This document shows, in pieces, positions 1-9,409 of a DNA stretch of 64,000 nt. The notes below the pieces were generated by a model that worked only from the letters and a program-made list of their open reading frames with translations, was not told the origin of the DNA and ran no database searches. This stretch comes from Croceitalea sp947503285 (lineage in GTDB: Bacteria; Bacteroidota; Bacteroidia; Flavobacteriales; Flavobacteriaceae): contig NZ_BTGQ01000001.1 in the NCBI RefSeq assembly GCF_036985505.1, positions 620,001-684,000 of the forward strand. Direction: 5' to 3'. A program made the translations under genes and the position numbers. Numbering within the stretch: the stretch's first letter is position 1; every line of letters begins with the position of its first letter.

Positions 1-37
1 TTGGTTTTGGATTGGTTCGGCTATTCTTTTTGAGGTT

Positions 38-1123
38 TTATTTGGTGACCCTATCTAGCTTAAATTTGCCTTCGGCACGAAGTTCATTTGCCGTATCGGG
101 TAGATACTCCCAATGCCAATGTTCCTTGTTTACGGTACGGATAAACCCGAAACGCGGGGCATTATCCTTTAACCAATCATAAAGTACGGTGCCCTCAAAG
201 CCTATGGTGTTCAAATCAAAGGCGATTCCATTTTGATGATTCGAGCGTCCGGGTTTGGCCGCTCGATTAAAACCGGCCTCTCCATTTTTCCAACCGTCAT
301 AAAGTCGTTCTTGTTTCGCAAATGTTCTAAACCCACTGGTAATGCTAATAGTAAGATTATTCTTTTTGGCCGCTTCCATTAAGCTCAGATACGGTTCAAA
401 AGTTTCCATGGCAATTTTCTGCAGTTGGCCTCCGGTCCCTATGATTGCAATAAGTATTTTAGCCCCAATGAAATTACCACTTCGCCATGCAGCATTGTCC
501 CCTTTACTATGCGCCCATTGTTCCGTTTTGAATACCTGCGAATTTCCCGCGACTAAATTGCTGGAATGCGTCCATCCTATAGGCTCACCCGAGGTCAAAA
601 TACCATTTTTGATTACCACATGGCGTATTCGAACATATTTTCCAATAGGATTCGTCTGCCTCGAACGTGCCGTAATTTCCACATAGCTGCCATAAGGCAC
701 AACCTCGCCGATACTATCGAAATTGGAGGGACCTTGACGGACAAGTGCATTTTTGTCTATAACGGTGAAATTATCGCCCATGGGCTCCAAATCCCATTCT
801 GCTGGAACGTAATTTACGATCTCATTGAGAAGCCCTCCAGCTATATTCGTTGAACGCGTCCAACCTGAGGGGATAAAGTTAGGGGCATCAATAGGTATGG
901 CATACACATAAACATTCTTCGCACTATCCGTTTTTACCGCTTCAGCCCTGACCTTTGTACGTAAAGGGATTTGTTTCCTTTGCCCTATTTGGGAATCGGG
1001 AGGAATGGTATCACCGCTTTTATACCTAGAAAATTGTTTTAGGTTATTGGGGTTGCGAATAAGGGCCAAGTTGTCATTGATGACAAATTCTTTGTCTAAA
1101 TACGACGGAATATTCACGTTCAT
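38..1123 (-). CDS. M15-family D-Ala-D-Ala carboxypeptidase (VanY-like) with SH3-type N-terminal regions
   Basis: The C-terminal third carries the zinc-peptidase signature of the VanY/M15 family: SNHQNGIAFD at about residues 294-303 (His and Asp ligands) and EHWHW at about 334-338 (catalytic Glu, His ligand). The preceding TSGFRT segment is also typical. Two stretches (about 20-110 and 125-205), each ending in GWT(R/H)S(S/T)N, look like bacterial SH3 repeats that bind cell wall. The family trims the terminal D-Ala from peptidoglycan stems. I prefer the ATG at 1123 over a GTG eight codons upstream. I see no clear signal peptide, so export is uncertain; a role in endolysin-like wall cleavage is possible. 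No operon partner is visible. Confidence 0.85.
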   Translation of the reverse strand: MNVNIPSYLDKEFVINDNLALIRNPNNLKQFSRYKSGDTIPPDSQIGQRKQIPLRTKVRAEAVKTDSAKNVYVYAIPIDAPNFIPSGWTRSTNIAGGLLNEIVNYVPAEWDLEPMGDNFTVIDKNALVRQGPSNFDSIGEVVPYGSYVEITARSRQTNPIGKYVRIRHVVIKNGILTSGEPIGWTHSSNLVAGNSQVFKTEQWAHSKGDNAAWRSGNFIGAKILIAIIGTGGQLQKIAMETFEPYLSLMEAAKKNNLTISITSGFRTFAKQERLYDGWKNGEAGFNRAAKPGRSNHQNGIAFDLNTIGFEGTVLYDWLKDNAPRFGFIRTVNKEHWHWEYLPDTANELRAEGKFKLDRVTK

Positions 1124-1694
1124 TTTCAATTGGTTTTGGTTGTCCACTTTGCACTAAGCGTACTGGTCTTATTGGTTTAGTTGGTGTTCTTAAATTTTAT
1201 TGCATTTGCTAAAGTTTGACTATTTTCAAGAATTCGTCAATACCCGATCTTGGGTAATTTCCATGGGGGAATTCAATTGTAGGAAGTCTATTGGTTGGAG
1301 TGTTTAAATATAAAAATTAGCTTTTAAATCCAACTATAGGAAAACCTTATAAATTCTAAGGTTCTTGTCTCGTTTTGAGTTTATTTTCTTACAAAAAACC
1401 TTTTTTTTAAGAAAAACATGCCACTGTTCCATACAAGGTCATTTTTTGGAAGAATCCAAAACGTAGATTTGGTAGTTGACAAGAAGGTTTATTTCAGTGG
1501 GTTCTTAAATCGAGGTCTAGGTCGTCGATTACACGGTAATTTGATGTACTTTCTTAATCGTAAGATACCGTTTTTAATACGGTATAGATACACAGCCCAA
1601 TCTATATGGGCCGTTTACAATGAAGCAATTTAATCAACAATTATACCCGGTCGTAGTACTCTTGATAAAGAAAATACAGCTGCAATAATTCACT
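1124..1694. other. Intergenic stretch with two small adjacent hairpins; no convincing gene
   Basis: About 570 bases without a recognisable gene. A plus-strand frame of 71 codons (1418-1633) is open but has no family resemblance and no conserved motif. Near its end are two short inverted repeats back to back, ATACCGT/ACGGTAT and GCCCA/TGGGC (about 1564-1615). Neither is followed by a clear T-run, so I do not call a terminator. Confidence 0.4.
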
Positions 1695-2540
1695 TTAATT
1701 TGCCTGCCATTCTGAAATCCGGTCAAAAACCACTTCTTTAACTATGTCTCGTAGTAATTCTTCATCTGCCGCATCGAGCTCATCCCGGTGCCAAGTAACC
1801 TCAGTTGGGTCTGCTTTAAAAATCATGGTATAGAACGATAATGCGATGACATAACTACCCAATATACTTGGGTGACGGCCATCAAATGCATAAAGATCCA
1901 ACTCAGGATGACGATCTCTGATAACACTCCAAAGTTCCGCGCCTGGACTGACCTGCCCATTGGTTCTGTTCATTATGTTCAGGTAATTCTCTTTAATAAT
2001 TCCGTTCATACCCTCAAATGTGCAGTAATCCGGTAATGGGCCGCAGAGCGTCTCGTCCCCATCTTTCTGTCCCCAAGTCATATAATAGAGTGGTATGGTA
2101 AAACTGTTATTGGCGCTGACCTTATCCACCACCGTTAAAACGTCTGGAAAGACATTGTTTTCAACGAAAGGCGTATCTTGGACAAAGGCAAAACTCTGTG
2201 CTTGGATGGATACAAAATTCCACTCCCGGGAGTTGATTTTAGCCTCCAGTTCGGTAGAACTGGCATGTTCTGCAATCGTGGTGCCACCTGGCGCATGTAG
2301 TGTGTATAAAAGGGAGCGGTTTGTGGTAAAAGCCATTTGGCGTACCATTTCAGCCATGCTATTATTATTGGTCAGACTATTGCCCACAAATAAAACGGCT
2401 TTTGCATCGACCGGCTCGTTAAGTAATGGTGGCGGCACTTCCTCAGTGGAAGAAGAACTGCTACATGAACTTAACAACAGTATCAAAAAAAAAGTGGGCA
2501 ACAAAAGTAGTTCCCATTTAGTGGAAAGGTTCGTTCTCAT
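1695..2540 (-). CDS. SGNH/GDSL-like lipoprotein hydrolase
   Basis: The start at 2540 gives a lipoprotein signal of about 20 residues ending LLSSCSSSS, so the mature protein should be membrane anchored. The next segment reads VLFVGNSLTNNNSM, which resembles SGNH block I (nucleophile Ser in a GNS variant of GDS). Near the C terminus DGRHPSILGSY matches the block V Asp-x-x-His pair. Members hydrolyse acyl or acetyl esters on carbohydrates and lipids; the substrate is not predictable here. The frame extends nine codons upstream to 2567, but the start at 2540 fits the signal peptide best. It stands alone between two gene-poor gaps. Confidence 0.75.
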   Translation of the reverse strand: MRTNLSTKWELLLLPTFFLILLLSSCSSSSSTEEVPPPLLNEPVDAKAVLFVGNSLTNNNSMAEMVRQMAFTTNRSLLYTLHAPGGTTIAEHASSTELEAKINSREWNFVSIQAQSFAFVQDTPFVENNVFPDVLTVVDKVSANNSFTIPLYYMTWGQKDGDETLCGPLPDYCTFEGMNGIIKENYLNIMNRTNGQVSPGAELWSVIRDRHPELDLYAFDGRHPSILGSYVIALSFYTMIFKADPTEVTWHRDELDAADEELLRDIVKEVVFDRISEWQAN

Positions 2541-2750
2541 CACAACTATTTTTTTAAATATAGCCAATTCTACTGTAGAAAATTGTTAAATCATAGTATT
2601 TATCTTGGTAAGATATTGAAGGAAAGTAAGTTATACACTTGCCGTTTTAAATTAATGTATCAATAACATCAAATCTTTTTAACAGTTAAATAACTCGTAA
2701 ATCAAGTGATTTTAATGGGCAAACAAACATTTATGTAGTAAATTGGTGTT

Positions 2751-3227
2751 ATGACAAAGTGGATTTTCATGGTTTTTTTAGGTTGTTTTCAGTTTTGGTC
2801 GCAAGCGCAGGAAATCGAAAAACCAGCACTAAATATCGATAGCTTCGGATATCCTGATTTTGGGGACAATTCACGATATACCGATTTTAACGTTACTTAT
2901 GGATTGACCAATGGCCTTGATGTGGCATTAAGCGGATTTTACCATCGCGATTTGATTGCCGAACGTTTTAGGGTTCCTATCCTGTTAAAAAAATTCATTT
3001 CGCAGAAGACGTATCTTCTTGGTGGTGCCCAAGCGGAATGGGATTTTAGACTAGCTGGTGAACCGCCCAGAATGGATTTGCTTATGGGCATAGGGCACGA
3101 AGTGAAAGAAGGCTTTATGATGGAAGCTTCTTTTGAAAAACCTTTAAACGACAGTGATGTTACACCTTTAGGTATAGGAAGAAAAGGCGCTGGCTTTTTA
3201 CGTTTAAAAAGTAAGTTTAAATTTTAA
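2751..3227 (+). CDS. Secreted outer-membrane-like beta protein of unknown function
   Basis: The product is 158 residues with a Sec signal (ends FWSQAQ) followed by alternating hydrophobic/polar segments rich in Gly, Phe and Tyr, and a C-terminal Phe (KSKFKF), as in small outer-membrane beta-barrels. Segments such as YGLTNGLDVALSGFY and LLMGIGHEVKEGFMMEAS read like neighbouring strands. I do not recognise a family. It is preceded by an AT-rich 160-base gap and followed by decayed sequence. Function is unknown. Confidence 0.6.
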   Translation: MTKWIFMVFLGCFQFWSQAQEIEKPALNIDSFGYPDFGDNSRYTDFNVTYGLTNGLDVALSGFYHRDLIAERFRVPILLKKFISQKTYLLGGAQAEWDFRLAGEPPRMDLLMGIGHEVKEGFMMEASFEKPLNDSDVTPLGIGRKGAGFLRLKSKFKF

Positions 3228-3300
3228 ATCGATTATACGAATCACCGTTGGTCTATGTGTTTTCAACAAGAATAAATCCATTGATTCGCAATAGCACCTC

Positions 3301-3810
3301 CCTTCTGCCCTATTTTCAAAATCAGATACCACGACTGATATAGCCAAGATACCTACGACCCTATTTTACAATGACATCCCCTTTTTAAATCATAATCTTT
3401 TGGTGTCTTTGTTTAGTGATAACCTTATAGAACTGTTTCGAAAAGAGGGATGGAAAATTGTTCCACCAAAAAGGGCTTTTATGAATCCGATGTACAATTC
3501 AGTTCCAAAATTCCCTGTAGGGCGTCTTACTTTATGTGGTAGCCAAGAAGCATTGAAAATATAAGGATAGGCTTCTGTATGCCGCAAAAGGATAGGTGAT
3601 ATGAAAAGAAGTGATGGGTTGATTGGGTTTATAAATCCCATAGGAAAAAGGAAGGCAAAATATTTTGCCTTATCCGGTTCTGCCAAGGCGAATTATTCAG
3701 ATCAAAATGCTAAAGGCAACTATTCCGCTAAAAAATACGTCTATCTTAGTGCTGACCTGATTTTTCACCAACAAAAGTTTTTAGTTCCTTTTGAAGATAA
3801 AAGAATTTAA
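3301..3810 (+). pseudogene. Possible decayed coding remnant upstream of the AraC gene
   Basis: In one plus frame about 87 sense codons (3301-3561) read as plausible protein (for example NDIPFLNHNLLVSLFSD), then come two in-frame stops (TAA 3559, TAG 3565), then the frame reopens and runs to 3810. I recognise no family. The pattern fits an inactivated gene, but chance open frames in AT-rich DNA are a real alternative. The rest of 3228-3790 shows nothing else. Confidence 0.25.
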
Positions 3811-4591
3811 AATACCCTATCCCTACAATGATTATTTAAACAGCATTTACTATTTCGAATGTTATGATCCCGAGCATAGCTTTTTCTTGCCTGATGGTCA
3901 TCCAGAGCTGATGGTCGCTAATCGTCCTATTTCTGTTAGTGCTCGTAATAAAGACGTAGTCTCACCAAATAAAATTTTATTTTGGGGGCAATTGCGTTTT
4001 TCTGGTCATCTAAATGCCTCAGGTCCTTACAAGGTCTGTGGTGTAAAATTTCAACCTTGGACCTTAGCCATTTTATCTCAAAATCATGCTATTAATTTAG
4101 TGGATTCAATAATTGATGGCAGAATTATTTTTTCCGATCTATTCATTGAAACCACTAAGGTTTTAGCTAAAATCGATTGGCAATGTGACCAACAAAAGCT
4201 AATGGCCTCAAAAACCATTGGTCATTTGTTTTTAAAGGAATTCAGAAGCAATATTGTAATCAAACACAATTTTATACAAACCGTCATCTTCATTAAAAAA
4301 CATAATGGAATGCAAAGTATGGCCGATTTACTTCCTGAATATAAACAGTCCATCAGAACGTTGGGAAATGATTTCATGAAATATATCGGGATCAGCCCAA
4401 AAGAATATCAAACTATTATTCGCTTAAGAAAATCTAGTATAATACTTAAAAAGGGATACAATATTTTACATACTGCTCTAGATTTAGGCTATTTCGACAA
4501 CGCTCATTTTACCAAAGAATTTAAGCGCTTTAGTGGTGTCTCCCCAAAAGAATTTTCTAAGCAAAAGAATTTAGTCGTAGCTACGGTTTAG
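3791..4591 (+). CDS. AraC-family transcriptional regulator
   Basis: The product is 266 residues. The C terminus has the two helix-turn-helix units of the AraC/XylS family; the second is diagnostic: LDLGYFDNAHFTKEFKRF followed by GVSPKEF. The N-terminal 150 residues resemble the sensor region often seen in Bacteroidota AraC proteins (PDGHPELM near residue 38, then VCGVKFQPW). The frame offers only a TTG start, directly after a stop at 3782, so either TTG is used or the 5' end was lost with the upstream decay. A DNA-binding activator or repressor; the target is unknown. Confidence 0.85.
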   Translation: MKIKEFKIPYPYNDYLNSIYYFECYDPEHSFFLPDGHPELMVANRPISVSARNKDVVSPNKILFWGQLRFSGHLNASGPYKVCGVKFQPWTLAILSQNHAINLVDSIIDGRIIFSDLFIETTKVLAKIDWQCDQQKLMASKTIGHLFLKEFRSNIVIKHNFIQTVIFIKKHNGMQSMADLLPEYKQSIRTLGNDFMKYIGISPKEYQTIIRLRKSSIILKKGYNILHTALDLGYFDNAHFTKEFKRFSGVSPKEFSKQKNLVVATV

Positions 4592-4681
4592 TTGCAGATT
4601 TCTACAATTATCTTAATTCTTTGTAGGCTTAAATTTGTATTGATAACTAAAGTGGGGTAAATAGTACCCTACCATTTGAAT

Positions 4682-4875
4682 AATGTGGGTTCAATGTAAC
4701 CGTCGGTCCAAAAGAGGACAAATGCCAACAAAAACAAGCAATTATCACCTCGGGCGCAGTCGAGGGCTTGAAAAAATATATATTTAAAGAGGTTTCGACT
4801 GCGCTCAACCTGACATAAGTTTATAAACCGCTAGAAACCAAATAAGTGACGGGGTTCTTAAGTCTAACTCAAGTT
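4682..4875. mobile_element. MITE-like element, copy 1 (diverged, 194 bases)
   Basis: This is a shorter relative of the element at 45915-46160. It begins AATGTGGGTTCAATGTAA and ends in a diverged inverse of that sequence (TTAAGTCTAACTCAAGTT). It shares with copy 2 the blocks TCCAAAAGAG-ACAAATGCC, GCAGTCGAGGGCTTGAAA, TTTAAAGAGG and AACCTGACATAAGTTTATAAA. Inside, GCGCAGTCGA (4754-4763) and TCGACTGCGC form an internal inverted repeat. No target-site duplication is obvious. It abuts the downstream gene and supplies spurious upstream codons to it. Confidence 0.7.
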
Positions 4876-4887
4876 AAAGACTCAAAA

Positions 4888-6678
4888 ATGAGAAAAGTAA
4901 TGCGCAAATTATCAGTTTTAAATACGATCGGTCTTACTTATTTAACGTTCTTTATGATGCTTCCTAATCTCACGACTGCATGCACAATCTTCTGTGGTAA
5001 AGACAAAAATGGTCATGTATGGGCCGCAAATAATGAAGACGGCTCTTATAGTTTTGCCAACTATATCAATGTATTTCCTAAAACGGAAGACACCAAATAT
5101 AGCTATTTCACACTTTCCTATGAATCTGAAAAAAATGGCGAAAACGGTGGTATCGAGGGCGGTATGAATGAAGCGGGACTGTTTTATGATTTTAACTCAA
5201 TTTCCACGACCCTGATTAAAGACTTGCATGAAAAGAAAAGTTTTCCGCAGGGAGACTTTAAAATATTAAGCCATATTCTGGCCAATTTTGAGACCGTACA
5301 AGAAGTAATGGAATTTTTTGATGTTTACTGGTTTGACGTTGGCTTTAATAGTGCACAGATGCATCTCGCCGACAAATATGGAAACTATGGGATTATTGGC
5401 CCTTCGGGCAGTAGACTATTAAAAAACGAGAAGTATCAAATTTCGACTAATTTCGATATCTGCGGAAATGAGGATAGTTCTAATAAAGAGCGTTATTGGA
5501 GGTTTCCAATCGTAAAGAAGAATCTTGAAAAGCAAGAAGTCGGGCTAGCTTCCTTCACCGATATTTGTGAAATGACCTCTATAAAAGGGAAAGGCTTTTA
5601 CGGGGGCCATACCATTTATACCAATATACAGAACCTTAATACCGGGGATATTTGGTTTTATTTTACTTCAGATTACAAAAATCCATTTAAGACTTCAATT
5701 TCTGAATTAGTATCAAAAGGTAGAAAATCTTATTTAATCCGTGATTTGTTCAAAACCCATCCTATATCGGTATTGTACGACAACTATCTAAAACATGGGG
5801 GAATGTCAACCTTTAAAATGTACCAAGGGCTTGATTTGTCTGAAGAAAGAAAGAAGGAAATATTAGCTGTTTTCGTCCATTTATTTCAGGAAAATTATAA
5901 TATGGAACTGTTGCCGTTTTTAGAGCAACATTTAAAATCGAATCCTACAGGACATTGGATGCGTTCTGCAAGAGCAATCGTATACTATCAAAATGGCAAT
6001 GTTGAAAAAGCAAAAGCAATAGTAAAGGATTATAAGAAGGAAGTTCCTGATACCAGTATGGAGGTGGATAAAATCTTAAATCTTTTTGAGGGGAATTTTG
6101 AAGCAAACACCAATGTTACCATTGAGCTAAACGGGTTTCAAGATGCCAAACAAGTCTTTGTAAAAGGGTTACCCGTAGCTTTTGATTTTCTAATTAAGAA
6201 AGATGGCAAATGGATAGGTAAATACAAGATTGATGAGGGTGTCTATAATTATTTGTTCGTGGTTGATGGAAAGGAGGTTTTAGACAGTAGAACACCTGTA
6301 AAAACGACAGCTTCCATTTATGAAGATTTTTACAGTTCGCATCAGCTGTGTATCGGTCTTTCTAATGAAGCCTACCAAGTAAAGATCAAGGTCAAGGTTC
6401 CGAATAAAGATGACAATGTTTATATAGCGGGAAATCAGAGAAACCTAACCAATTGGAACCCTATATTTCGCTTACGAAAGATCTCTGATTATGAAAGGGA
6501 AATTACCACAGAACTACATTTGCCCGCAAAATTCAAATTTTCAAGGGGCAATTGGAAAACCGAAGCCATTATGAAAAATAATACGAAAGATGATAGTGGT
6601 GAATGGCTGCCAATGCGTTATAGTCTTGACGCTAATGACACCACTTATGAAATTATGGGTTGGGAAGCTAAAAATTAA
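4888..6678 (+). CDS. Ntn-hydrolase (C45/choloylglycine-hydrolase-like) fused to C-terminal E-set/starch-binding-like domains
   Basis: After a Sec signal the chain reads TTA-CTIFCGKDKNG with Cys at residue 32. A cysteine exposed by signal cleavage, followed by AANNEDG, is the hallmark of N-terminal-nucleophile amidases (penicillin acylase V, bile salt hydrolase, C45). The enzyme region spans about 32-310. A helical linker follows, then a beta domain (about 410-485) resembling AMPK/CBM48 E-set folds, then a segment (about 490-590) with VYIAGNQRNLTNWNP, typical of CBM20-like starch-binding modules. It probably cleaves a linear amide outside the cytoplasm. The ATG at 4888 is chosen because the GTG at 4846 lies inside the MITE-like element. 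The substrate is unknown. Confidence 0.7.
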   Translation: MRKVMRKLSVLNTIGLTYLTFFMMLPNLTTACTIFCGKDKNGHVWAANNEDGSYSFANYINVFPKTEDTKYSYFTLSYESEKNGENGGIEGGMNEAGLFYDFNSISTTLIKDLHEKKSFPQGDFKILSHILANFETVQEVMEFFDVYWFDVGFNSAQMHLADKYGNYGIIGPSGSRLLKNEKYQISTNFDICGNEDSSNKERYWRFPIVKKNLEKQEVGLASFTDICEMTSIKGKGFYGGHTIYTNIQNLNTGDIWFYFTSDYKNPFKTSISELVSKGRKSYLIRDLFKTHPISVLYDNYLKHGGMSTFKMYQGLDLSEERKKEILAVFVHLFQENYNMELLPFLEQHLKSNPTGHWMRSARAIVYYQNGNVEKAKAIVKDYKKEVPDTSMEVDKILNLFEGNFEANTNVTIELNGFQDAKQVFVKGLPVAFDFLIKKDGKWIGKYKIDEGVYNYLFVVDGKEVLDSRTPVKTTASIYEDFYSSHQLCIGLSNEAYQVKIKVKVPNKDDNVYIAGNQRNLTNWNPIFRLRKISDYEREITTELHLPAKFKFSRGNWKTEAIMKNNTKDDSGEWLPMRYSLDANDTTYEIMGWEAKN

Positions 6679-6715
6679 AGGATCTTGAAAGCTTTATTAC
6701 GGTATTCCAATACAA

Positions 6716-8368
6716 CTACTTCTTTTCTTTGGCTTCAATTTTCTGAAGCATCCTTCTGGCTTTTACATCGGCGGCACTGCCATCATTGGATAGGTTCAGC
6801 ACTTTTTCGAAAGAATTTTTAGCACCTTCAAAATTACCCGTTTCCCATTGTGCTTGGCCTAAATTAGCCCAGGTATTTTGGGATTTTGGAAAAACCTCCG
6901 TTGCCAATTCAAAGAAAAAGAGCGCGCGCTCGTTATCGTTACCCAACAATATGAAGGCCTTATTACTGATTTCACGTTCAAAATCAATAAAGCTATAGGC
7001 ATAGTCTTTGGCCATGCGCTGTGCTGCGGTAATCGCTTTTTTTGATTTGCCCTCTTCAAAAAGTTGATTAAGGTAAACCAATGGTTCCATAGTGAAATTT
7101 GTGGGGTAAAAGTCTAGAATGGTCTTCAAGACAGGGTCTTGATTGGTCACGTAGTCATTATAGGTAAATTCCACGGGATAGTGCGGTTTAATAAAATCAG
7201 CATTTTCCCATTGGGGTTTGTCTTGCCACCAAGCGAATGAAAGATACACCGGTAAGCCTGACTTCGGCAAGATTACTCGTTTATTGTCACCATAAAAATT
7301 GATGTTCTCACTAGAAGGTTCCCCCACAAAAAGCACGTTGGTGTAATTGTCCAATTCATTGATCAGGCTTTGAGCGGCTGAGAAGGTGCGACGACCTGTA
7401 ATAACAAAGAACCGGCCCGGTTGGTTTATTTTTGTATTGGCTATGATTCCAGTGATTATCGGTTTGTTCAAAAAATTGTTTCCACCACCATTCAAACGGA
7501 CATCAATCACGAACTTTTCAACATCATTGACTTCAATAAATTTAAAAACCCGATTATAAAAGTCCTCAACTTTTTCATTTTCGTCGTTCCTAATCCTGCT
7601 ATGCCTCACATAAACTATTTTTTCTTTTGGTAGAAATTCGAAATAATAGATTTTATCAAAGTTTTTTAAGTAATATGGCGTAAACGATCTATCGCGCCCA
7701 TCAACCCAATCAGTCCCTGTAATGAGCTCTCCATATTTCATGGGTGCATCAGGTTTCGTTGTAGAAGGTATGCTATAGTCAAATTGTATTCCGTCTTTTT
7801 CTAGTGTAAGAGTGAAACTATCCAGTAAAGAATCCGTTACCCCTTGGGCATGTAAGACTTCTGGAAAAGTGAGATGGTTTAGCCCATACCCTTTATAAAA
7901 TTGTTCGTTTTCAAGTGGAACCGTTGGCGCCACCAATTGAAGTGCTTTACTGATTTTCACTCCTTCAATTGCCACAATTTTTGCCCCGACAATAGTTCCA
8001 TGGTCTTTATGTGCTGATTTAATGAATAATCCATCTTTGAACTCATAAAAATCAATGGGGATATGATGAAAAGGAACCGGGCTCTTACTATAGCCCATTC
8101 TGGTATGGCCATATTTGAACGAGGCTATTATTCTCGAAAAGCCCACAACGACCTCATGCGCTTGCATATTTGGAATGGCTACATAGAATTCCTCAACTTT
8201 TTCATCAAAAGCCTTCGCAGTTATTTTTTTAAATAAGAACGGATACTTTTCATGAACCGTCCTTTGAAGAAATCTGAGATCTTCTTGCCATTTTTCAGAG
8301 GTAAGCTGCTCTTGGGCGCCCATGGTAGCACTGAACAATACAATTAGAAGTACGGAAACGTTTTTCAT
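6716..8368 (-). CDS. Secreted S41-like (tail-specific protease fold) protein with C-terminal TPR
   Basis: The start at 8368 gives a Sec signal ending TMGAQ. The middle contains VRLNGGGNN (about residue 290) and RRTFSAAQSLINEL (about 325), where Ser-Ala-Ala matches the S41/CtpA nucleophile segment, then GEPSSENINFYG as in C-terminal-processing peptidases and interphotoreceptor-retinoid-binding-like proteins. A PDZ-like region sits about 120-170. The last 110 residues form TPR helices (WANLGQAQWETGNFEGAK). The likely role is a periplasmic or extracellular protease, though the catalytic Lys is not certain. It is convergent with the Ntn-hydrolase gene. Confidence 0.75.
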   Translation of the reverse strand: MKNVSVLLIVLFSATMGAQEQLTSEKWQEDLRFLQRTVHEKYPFLFKKITAKAFDEKVEEFYVAIPNMQAHEVVVGFSRIIASFKYGHTRMGYSKSPVPFHHIPIDFYEFKDGLFIKSAHKDHGTIVGAKIVAIEGVKISKALQLVAPTVPLENEQFYKGYGLNHLTFPEVLHAQGVTDSLLDSFTLTLEKDGIQFDYSIPSTTKPDAPMKYGELITGTDWVDGRDRSFTPYYLKNFDKIYYFEFLPKEKIVYVRHSRIRNDENEKVEDFYNRVFKFIEVNDVEKFVIDVRLNGGGNNFLNKPIITGIIANTKINQPGRFFVITGRRTFSAAQSLINELDNYTNVLFVGEPSSENINFYGDNKRVILPKSGLPVYLSFAWWQDKPQWENADFIKPHYPVEFTYNDYVTNQDPVLKTILDFYPTNFTMEPLVYLNQLFEEGKSKKAITAAQRMAKDYAYSFIDFEREISNKAFILLGNDNERALFFFELATEVFPKSQNTWANLGQAQWETGNFEGAKNSFEKVLNLSNDGSAADVKARRMLQKIEAKEKK

Positions 8369-8516
8369 CACTAGGGTTTTGTTGATTGATACACTATTTT
8401 TGTGCAAGCTCCACTATCCCCTATCAAGAAGCCAAACAACCTTACCGAAATGTCTTAAATGCGTGATGAAATGTCAATCTGGTGAAGTAATGAAATGGAT
8501 AAATGCCCCATTTCAT

Positions 8517-9377
8517 TTAGCGTCTGGCCTTTCTTTCTTTTTTGTCGGTTTCTACCAACTTATCGTTCTTCCAGACACCGCTTGTTAAAATGGCACCATC
8601 AGATCCGTAGAATTTGCCTTGACCATTACGTTTATCATCTTTCCAAAAACCGACGTATTTTTCTCCGTTAGGCCAATAATAGGTACCGAGACCGTTTCGT
8701 CTATCATTTTCATAAGCACCTATATAGTACTCTCCATCGGGCCAGTAGTAGGTACCTTTACCATGACGCTCATTATTAAGCCATTCCCCCTCGTAGCGGC
8801 TTCCAGAATCCAATAACGCGATACCTACACCATTTGCCTTATGATTCTTGACCTGCCCTACGTAATGCATTTGGTTCCCTTTTTTACTATTAAAGGTCAA
8901 ATATTCCCCGGCGGATTTCCGCTGCAGCTGATTTCGGAGCCGTTTAAGCTGTATTTTTGCCTTTTCATGGGCAAAACTCAAAGAATCGTAACGCCTGATT
9001 TCTAAAGGGGTCGCATTTTCTTTTACAATACTGGAATCCTCGAGCGTTTCAATAGCCAATAACTCATTTTTTTCAAATTGGTAACGCTTTAGTCTTTCGG
9101 TCAATAGAATTCGATATTGGATCGTTAGACTATCGGGGCCTTGTGCCTTTTGCAGGTCGTGATAGCCTTTCAGTGCCGAGCGATAATCATTCTGAACCAC
9201 AAGGGAGTCCATGGCCGTTAAATTTTGATATACCCCTATTTTTTCAGTTAGGGCCGCTTGCTCGGTTTTCGATTGATCCAATTGATTTCTTAAACCATTA
9301 GTGGTAAAGAGGAACACCATTATGAGAACCAATGAAATGGCCAACAAAATGTATGGGATTAATAGTCTTTTCTTCAT
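8517..9377 (-). CDS. Membrane-anchored MORN-repeat protein
   Basis: There is an N-terminal transmembrane anchor (IPYILLAISLVLIMVFLF), a coiled-coil/helical middle, then at least three MORN units near the C terminus: YEGEWLNNERHGKGTYYWPD, YIGAYENDRRNGLGTYYWPN and YVGFWKDDKRNGQGKFYGSD, preceded by a degenerate unit. MORN repeats are beta-hairpin modules used as scaffolds or lipid/protein-binding surfaces. The start at 9377 (MKKRLL) is favoured over the extension to 9413, which would overlap the upstream gene. It is the last gene of a three-gene minus-strand operon whose first gene also has MORN-like segments. The topology suggests an envelope-facing scaffold. Confidence 0.8.
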   Translation of the reverse strand: MKKRLLIPYILLAISLVLIMVFLFTTNGLRNQLDQSKTEQAALTEKIGVYQNLTAMDSLVVQNDYRSALKGYHDLQKAQGPDSLTIQYRILLTERLKRYQFEKNELLAIETLEDSSIVKENATPLEIRRYDSLSFAHEKAKIQLKRLRNQLQRKSAGEYLTFNSKKGNQMHYVGQVKNHKANGVGIALLDSGSRYEGEWLNNERHGKGTYYWPDGEYYIGAYENDRRNGLGTYYWPNGEKYVGFWKDDKRNGQGKFYGSDGAILTSGVWKNDKLVETDKKERKARR

Positions 9378-9409
9378 TTCACCAAATATTGTAGTACTTA
9401 CGTACGATA

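Noticed and set aside
1418..1633. 71-codon plus-strand frame in the gap after the M15 gene
   Set aside because: No family resemblance, no signal or motif, and overlaps two short hairpins. I describe it only within the intergenic entry.
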